A stretch of DNA of 64,000 nt, from contig NZ_JACSET010000002.1 of the NCBI RefSeq assembly GCF_014334325.1, forward strand, positions 1 to 64,000, written 5' to 3'. Below are positions 60,820 to 64,000 of this stretch, in pieces. The stretch's first letter is position 1. Each line of letters opens with the position of its first letter. The position numbers and the translations under genes are program-made. The notes beneath the pieces are model-generated. The model was not told the origin of the DNA. It saw only the letters and a list, made by a program, of their open reading frames with translations, and made no database searches. Source of the stretch: Treponema sp. Marseille-Q4130 (GTDB taxonomy: Bacteria; Spirochaetota; Spirochaetia; Treponematales; Treponemataceae).

Positions 60820-62211
60820 TCAACGCTTTACGCCCGCCATTTCTTCGGGATGAAAAACTTCGTCGAATTTTTCCGCAGTCAAAAAACCGAGCGATACGCA
60901 TGCGTCTTTCAGCGAAATGTTTTCTTCATACGCTTTGTGACTCGTCTTTGCCGCGTTTTCGTAGCCGATGTACGGGTTCAGCGCGGTGACGAGCATGAGC
61001 GAATTGTAGAGGTTGAAGTGCATCTTTTCTTTGTTCGCCGTAATGCCCGACGCGCAGTTGTCGTTGAACGACACGATCGCTTCGGAAAGCAGGCGTACCG
61101 ACTGCAAAAAATTATACGCGATAACCGGCATAAATACGTTGAGTTCGAAATTGCCCTGGCTCGCGCCGATACCGACGGCAACGTCGTTTCCCATCACTTG
61201 CACCGCGACCATCGTCACCGCTTCGCACTGCGTCGGATTGACTTTTCCCGGCATGATAGAAGAGCCCGGCTCGTTTTCGGGAATGTGTATTTCGCCGAGA
61301 CCGCAGCGCGGCCCCGAAGCGAGCCAGCGAACATCGTTTGCGATTTTTAATAAATCCGCCGCGAGCGCTTTTACTCCTCCGTGCGCAAAGACGATTTCAT
61401 CTTTACTCGTGAGCGCGTGAAATTTATTAGGAGCCGTGATAAAGCGCTTTCCGGTGAGAGAAGACAGTTCTTCGGCAACTTTTACGTCGAAGCCTCGAGG
61501 CGCGTTGAGTCCCGTACCGACGGCTGTACCGCCGAGTGCGAGCTCTTTCAATTCGGGAAGCGCGAGTGAAATGAGGGTTTTGTCTTTTTCGAGGGACGTC
61601 CGCCAGCCGCTTATCTCCTGTGCGAACGAAATCGGGACGGCATCCTGCAAGTGCGTGCGCCCGCTTTTGACGACGTTTTCGTTTACCGCTTCGAGCTTTT
61701 TAAACGTCGATACAAGCAAGTCGATCGCCGGAAAGAGTTTATCTTCGATTTCGACGACGGCTGCGATGTGCATCGCCGTCGGAAAAGTGTCGTTGCTCGA
61801 CTGACTCATATTGACGTCGTCGTTCGGATGACAGAGCTTTTTACCCGCGATTTCGTTTGCGCGGTTTGCGATCACTTCGTTCGCGTTCATATTCGACTGC
61901 GTGCCGCTTCCCGTCTGCCATACGACGAGCGGAAAGTGTTTGTCGAGCTTTCCTTCGATCACTTCGTCGCAGGCTTTTTCTATGCACGAAAGTTTTTCCG
62001 CCGTCATCTTTTCAGGCTTCAGCGCACAGTTCGCACGCGCGGCGGCTTTTTTCAAATGCCCGAACGCTTTTGTGATCTCGCGCGGCATCGTTTCAATGCC
62101 GACACCGATACGGAAATTTTCATGGCTGCGCTCGGTTTGCGCTCCCCAATATTTGTCGGCAGGAACTTTTACTTCTCCCATCGAATCGTGTTCAATTCTG
62201 AAATCGCCCAT
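60820..62211 (-). CDS. fumC: Fumarate hydratase, class II
   Basis: Interconverts malate and fumarate, 463 residues. Fumarase/aspartase signature GSSIMPGKVNP near 318 with catalytic Ser, plus TGSGTQSNMNANEV and SSNDTFPTAMHIAAV. Class II is oxygen-stable and cluster-free. It is the first gene of the run that continues with hdrBCA-flxDCBA-frd, so malate-to-fumarate conversion is linked to fumarate reduction. Confidence 0.96.
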   Translation of the reverse strand: MGDFRIEHDSMGEVKVPADKYWGAQTERSHENFRIGVGIETMPREITKAFGHLKKAAARANCALKPEKMTAEKLSCIEKACDEVIEGKLDKHFPLVVWQTGSGTQSNMNANEVIANRANEIAGKKLCHPNDDVNMSQSSNDTFPTAMHIAAVVEIEDKLFPAIDLLVSTFKKLEAVNENVVKSGRTHLQDAVPISFAQEISGWRTSLEKDKTLISLALPELKELALGGTAVGTGLNAPRGFDVKVAEELSSLTGKRFITAPNKFHALTSKDEIVFAHGGVKALAADLLKIANDVRWLASGPRCGLGEIHIPENEPGSSIMPGKVNPTQCEAVTMVAVQVMGNDVAVGIGASQGNFELNVFMPVIAYNFLQSVRLLSEAIVSFNDNCASGITANKEKMHFNLYNSLMLVTALNPYIGYENAAKTSHKAYEENISLKDACVSLGFLTAEKFDEVFHPEEMAGVKR

Positions 62212-62230
62212 CGCTTTTCCCCGTATAATT

Positions 62231-62280
62231 ATTATCGAAAATTAATAATTCAATTTCAAATTTTATTAAAATCGAAATTG
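62231..62280 (-). promoter_or_regulatory. fumC promoter overlapped by a 30-bp palindrome
   Basis: TTGAAA (62259-62254), 17-bp spacer, GATAAT (62236-62231). The near-palindrome at 62251-62280 has outer arms CAATTTC/GAAATTG and inner ATTTT/AAAAT and covers the -35, so it is a candidate operator. The leader is about 13 nt. Confidence 0.5.
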
Positions 62281-62286
62281 ACCGTT

Positions 62287-62303
62287 CGTTTCGCTTACCA
62301 ATC
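62287..62303. repeat. 17-bp motif upstream of fumC, repeated upstream of the fumarate reductase genes
   Basis: GATTGGTAAGCGAAACG on the minus strand, identical to 54196-54180, 76-92 bp before the fumC ATG. The ~100 bp before it read as an open frame ending ...QSFQIIDW and a stop, without a start codon; possibly a gene remnant. Confidence 0.45.
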
Positions 62304-62391
62304 AATGATCTGAAATGATTGCGGGTGAGGGTAGTATTCGGAAAAAGAAACCGATAATCGGGCAGCGGCGCAAGTTGTACAGACAGGTTAT

Positions 62392-62420
62392 TAAAATCCC
62401 GTTCTCAGTAAAAACGGGAT
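62392..62420 (-). terminator. Rho-independent terminator of the dehydrogenase gene
   Basis: ATCCCGTT and AACGGGAT (8-bp arms, 9-nt loop) followed by TTTTAAT on the minus strand, 66 nt after the stop. Confidence 0.75.
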
Positions 62421-62485
62421 CTTCGTATTCGGCGCATTTTCCGATCCTGCGAACGATCGTCCGCAATCACATCAAAGCACCGATA

Positions 62486-63433
62486 CTAAAACCGAATTTG
62501 CTTGATCGCGTCTTTTAAACAGTCCGCGCTGCGCCGCATCTGTACGATTTCCATATCGGAAAGGGGTGCGAGCAAGTGCCCGTGAAAACCCGTGCGGCCG
62601 ACAACGGAAAGCATGGAAAGGCAGACGTCTTTAATGCCGTATTCGCCGTTCGCCATGGCGGAAACGGTGAGCGTCGTATCGGCGGCGTTATTGATGCAGT
62701 CGACAATGTGCGCGACCGAAATCGCCACCGCGTAAAAGGTCGCCCCTTTACGCTCGATGATCTTCCCGCCGGAACTTCGAATATAGGATTCGACTTCGTC
62801 GTGGACGAGAGGAGAAATGGGTTTGTCGCTGTCTTCACGGCAGGATTTGTATTCGTCGACGGGAATCGTTGCGATATTTGCGAGCGACCACGGAATAAAC
62901 GATGAATCGCCGTGTTCTCCGAAAACGTAGGCGTGTACGTTTTGCTGTGCGATGTGATAGTATTCGGCAATGCAGGAGCGAAGGCGGGCGGTATCGAGGA
63001 TCGTTCCGGAACCGAAAATTTGATTTTGCGGCAGTCCCGACATTTTGTAAAATTGATATGTCAGAATATCGACGGGATTCGAAACGATGACGTAGATCGC
63101 CGTCGAAGCGTACTTGACGATTTCGGGGATGATGCTCTTCGTGATGTCGACGTTCGTCTGCGCCAAATCCAGCCGCGTTTGTCCCGGTTTCCGTGCGACG
63201 CCCGATGTCAGAACGACGATATCGGAATCTTTTGCATCGGCGTATGTCCCTGCATAGATGGTTACGGGATCACAGAACGGCGTACCCTGACTGATGTCGA
63301 GCGCTTCGCCCAAGGCTTTTTGCGTGTTGATATCGATCATCACGATTTCAGAAGCTATGCCTTTTACGGTGAGCGCATACGCGATCGTAGAGCCGACTTG
63401 ACCGGCCCCGATGATTGTGACTTTGAATGCCAA
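62486..63433 (-). CDS. L-lactate/malate dehydrogenase family protein
   Basis: NAD-dependent 2-hydroxyacid dehydrogenase, 315 residues. Start is TTG 63433, needed to include the NAD motif GAGQVGSTIAYAL; AGAGGA lies upstream. Catalytic His175 (EHGDSS) and Arg152 are present. The specificity loop reads ARKPGQTR: Arg81 is at the position (102 in LDH numbering) where lactate dehydrogenases have Gln and malate dehydrogenases have Arg, while the EHGDS context is LDH-like. Next to fumC, malate formation from oxaloacetate is plausible. Confidence 0.88.
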   Translation of the reverse strand: MAFKVTIIGAGQVGSTIAYALTVKGIASEIVMIDINTQKALGEALDISQGTPFCDPVTIYAGTYADAKDSDIVVLTSGVARKPGQTRLDLAQTNVDITKSIIPEIVKYASTAIYVIVSNPVDILTYQFYKMSGLPQNQIFGSGTILDTARLRSCIAEYYHIAQQNVHAYVFGEHGDSSFIPWSLANIATIPVDEYKSCREDSDKPISPLVHDEVESYIRSSGGKIIERKGATFYAVAISVAHIVDCINNAADTTLTVSAMANGEYGIKDVCLSMLSVVGRTGFHGHLLAPLSDMEIVQMRRSADCLKDAIKQIRF

Positions 63434-63521
63434 TTTTTGTTCCTCTGCACTGCTACTTTGCTACAGCAAGTCTTGTATGGGGATTGCTCCCTCTTGTGCC
63501 GACGGCACATCCACAAGAAAA

Positions 63522-63550
63522 ATAATAAAGCATTATTCCGAAAATGTAAA
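63522..63550 (-). promoter_or_regulatory. Promoter of the lactate/malate dehydrogenase gene
   Basis: TTTACA (63550-63545), exact 17-bp spacer, TATTAT (63527-63522). The ~85-nt leader holds a small GTGCCG/CGGCAC hairpin near 63495-63508. Confidence 0.65.
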
Positions 63551-63736
63551 GCGAAAAAATTGACGTAAAAAAATTGACGAAAAATACCGCGAAAAACCGG
63601 CGAAGGGCAGGGGGCGGTGAATATTCCGGTTCGCGATTGGGAAAGCGCGCGGTTTTTGCATGTATTGGACGAAATGGTTGTTTCTGTAATTTCAGGGAGA
63701 ACCGTATCGATACTGTATTTTCGGGCGATGTTGTGG
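63551..63736. other. Non-coding stretch
   Basis: I see no gene in these 186 bp. They contain a tandem AAAAAATTGACGT/AAAAAATTGACGA pair (about 63554-63582) whose TTGACG units could be -35 boxes, and otherwise nothing I can support. Confidence 0.4.
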
Positions 63737-63842
63737 TATAGTAAATAACGTTATATGTCGTATGATTTTTATACGACGATTTTGCCGGATAGGAGGATTA
63801 CGGCGGATACCGAGAAGGGGTGTTATGTGGACTGCTCTCTGA
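63737..63842 (+). promoter_or_regulatory. Putative promoter, palindrome and mini-ORF ahead of the edge gene
   Basis: TATAGT (63737-63742) preceded by TGG is an extended -10. GTCGTAT-gattttt-ATACGAC (63757-63777) follows at the expected 5' end of the RNA. Then come AGGAGG (63791-63796) and AAGGGG before a five-codon ORF (63825-63842, MWTAL). This could be a regulated leader. Confidence 0.4.
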
Positions 63843-63860
63843 GTAGCATTGAGGTTAAAA

Positions 63861-64000
63861 TTGGATAAGGAATATTTGTTTCATTATACACGTTCAGAAA
63901 ATTACAGAAAAATATTAGATGAGCAAACTTTATTATTTAATAATATTCACAAAACAAATGACCCCTACGAAAATAAAAAGTTTGATTTTTTTGATATAAC
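63861..64000 (+). CDS. DUF2971-like protein (partial, C-terminus beyond right edge)
   Basis: 46 residues visible from TTG 63861, with GAGG six bases upstream. The start YLFHYTRSENYRKILDEQTLL and then NDPYENKKF fits the DUF2971 pattern (HYts...il...l...NDPfE), a family often found in defence and mobile regions. The coding sequence is strongly AT-rich, unlike the ~50% GC of the rest, indicating recent transfer. The function of the family is not established. The start codon is uncertain; TTG 63849 is also in frame. Confidence 0.55.
   Translation, partial: MDKEYLFHYTRSENYRKILDEQTLLFNNIHKTNDPYENKKFDFFDI

Overview
The window (about 50% GC) looks like chromosome of a Treponema-like spirochaete. The evidence is the gene block rpsB-tsf-frr-uppS-cdsA-dxr-rseP plus a propeller protein in the order I recall from treponemes, many secreted proteins with spirochaete-type lipoboxes, a CHASE2 adenylate cyclase, and a metabolism built on fermentation and iron-sulfur enzymes. 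Most genes are on the minus strand. No rRNA, insertion sequence, prophage or CRISPR array is visible. One tRNA (Arg, CCG) is present.

Layout, left to right. 1-7066: an AfuABC-type ABC importer (ATPase cut by the left edge) with a binding-protein lipoprotein, YesM-type kinase and AraC-type regulator; this matches sugar-phosphate sensing sets at least as well as iron uptake. 7123-13517: a tripartite TctCBA importer with MgtC and a paralogous kinase/regulator pair. 13628-24269: HAD phosphatase, MetA, an esterase and U32 protein, araD/araB, a chemoreceptor and an acetolactate synthase large subunit. 24337-32487: GntP, an MBL hydrolase, RfbD, two treponemal proteins, an aminotransferase and GlgA. 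32486-33858: a HEPN/MNT toxin-antitoxin pair between two copies of a ~115-140 bp repeat; one copy is the 3' end of an intact zinc-ribbon gene, the other a fragment of such a gene. 34005-42230: the conserved translation/envelope operon. 42372-46476: maf, tRNA-Arg and three secreted proteins. 46576-51391: coaD, rpmF, acpP, rnc and the cyclase.

51839-63433 is the most interesting block. A minus-strand run of overlapping genes encodes fumarase, HdrB, HdrC, HdrA, an MvhD/FlxD-like protein, three FlxC/B/A-like iron-sulfur and flavin subunits, and a soluble two-subunit fumarate reductase-like enzyme. A malate/lactate-type dehydrogenase lies just upstream. Together these suggest NADH-driven, probably flavin-bifurcating, electron flow towards fumarate with no visible membrane anchor and no DsrC. 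The last 140 bp are AT-rich and open a DUF2971-like gene cut by the edge.

A second theme is transcription. Several well-formed promoters have their -10 box only 6-10 nt from the start codon, which predicts leaderless or nearly leaderless mRNAs. A 67-bp dispersed element carries a promoter-like -35/-10 pair around a perfect palindrome.
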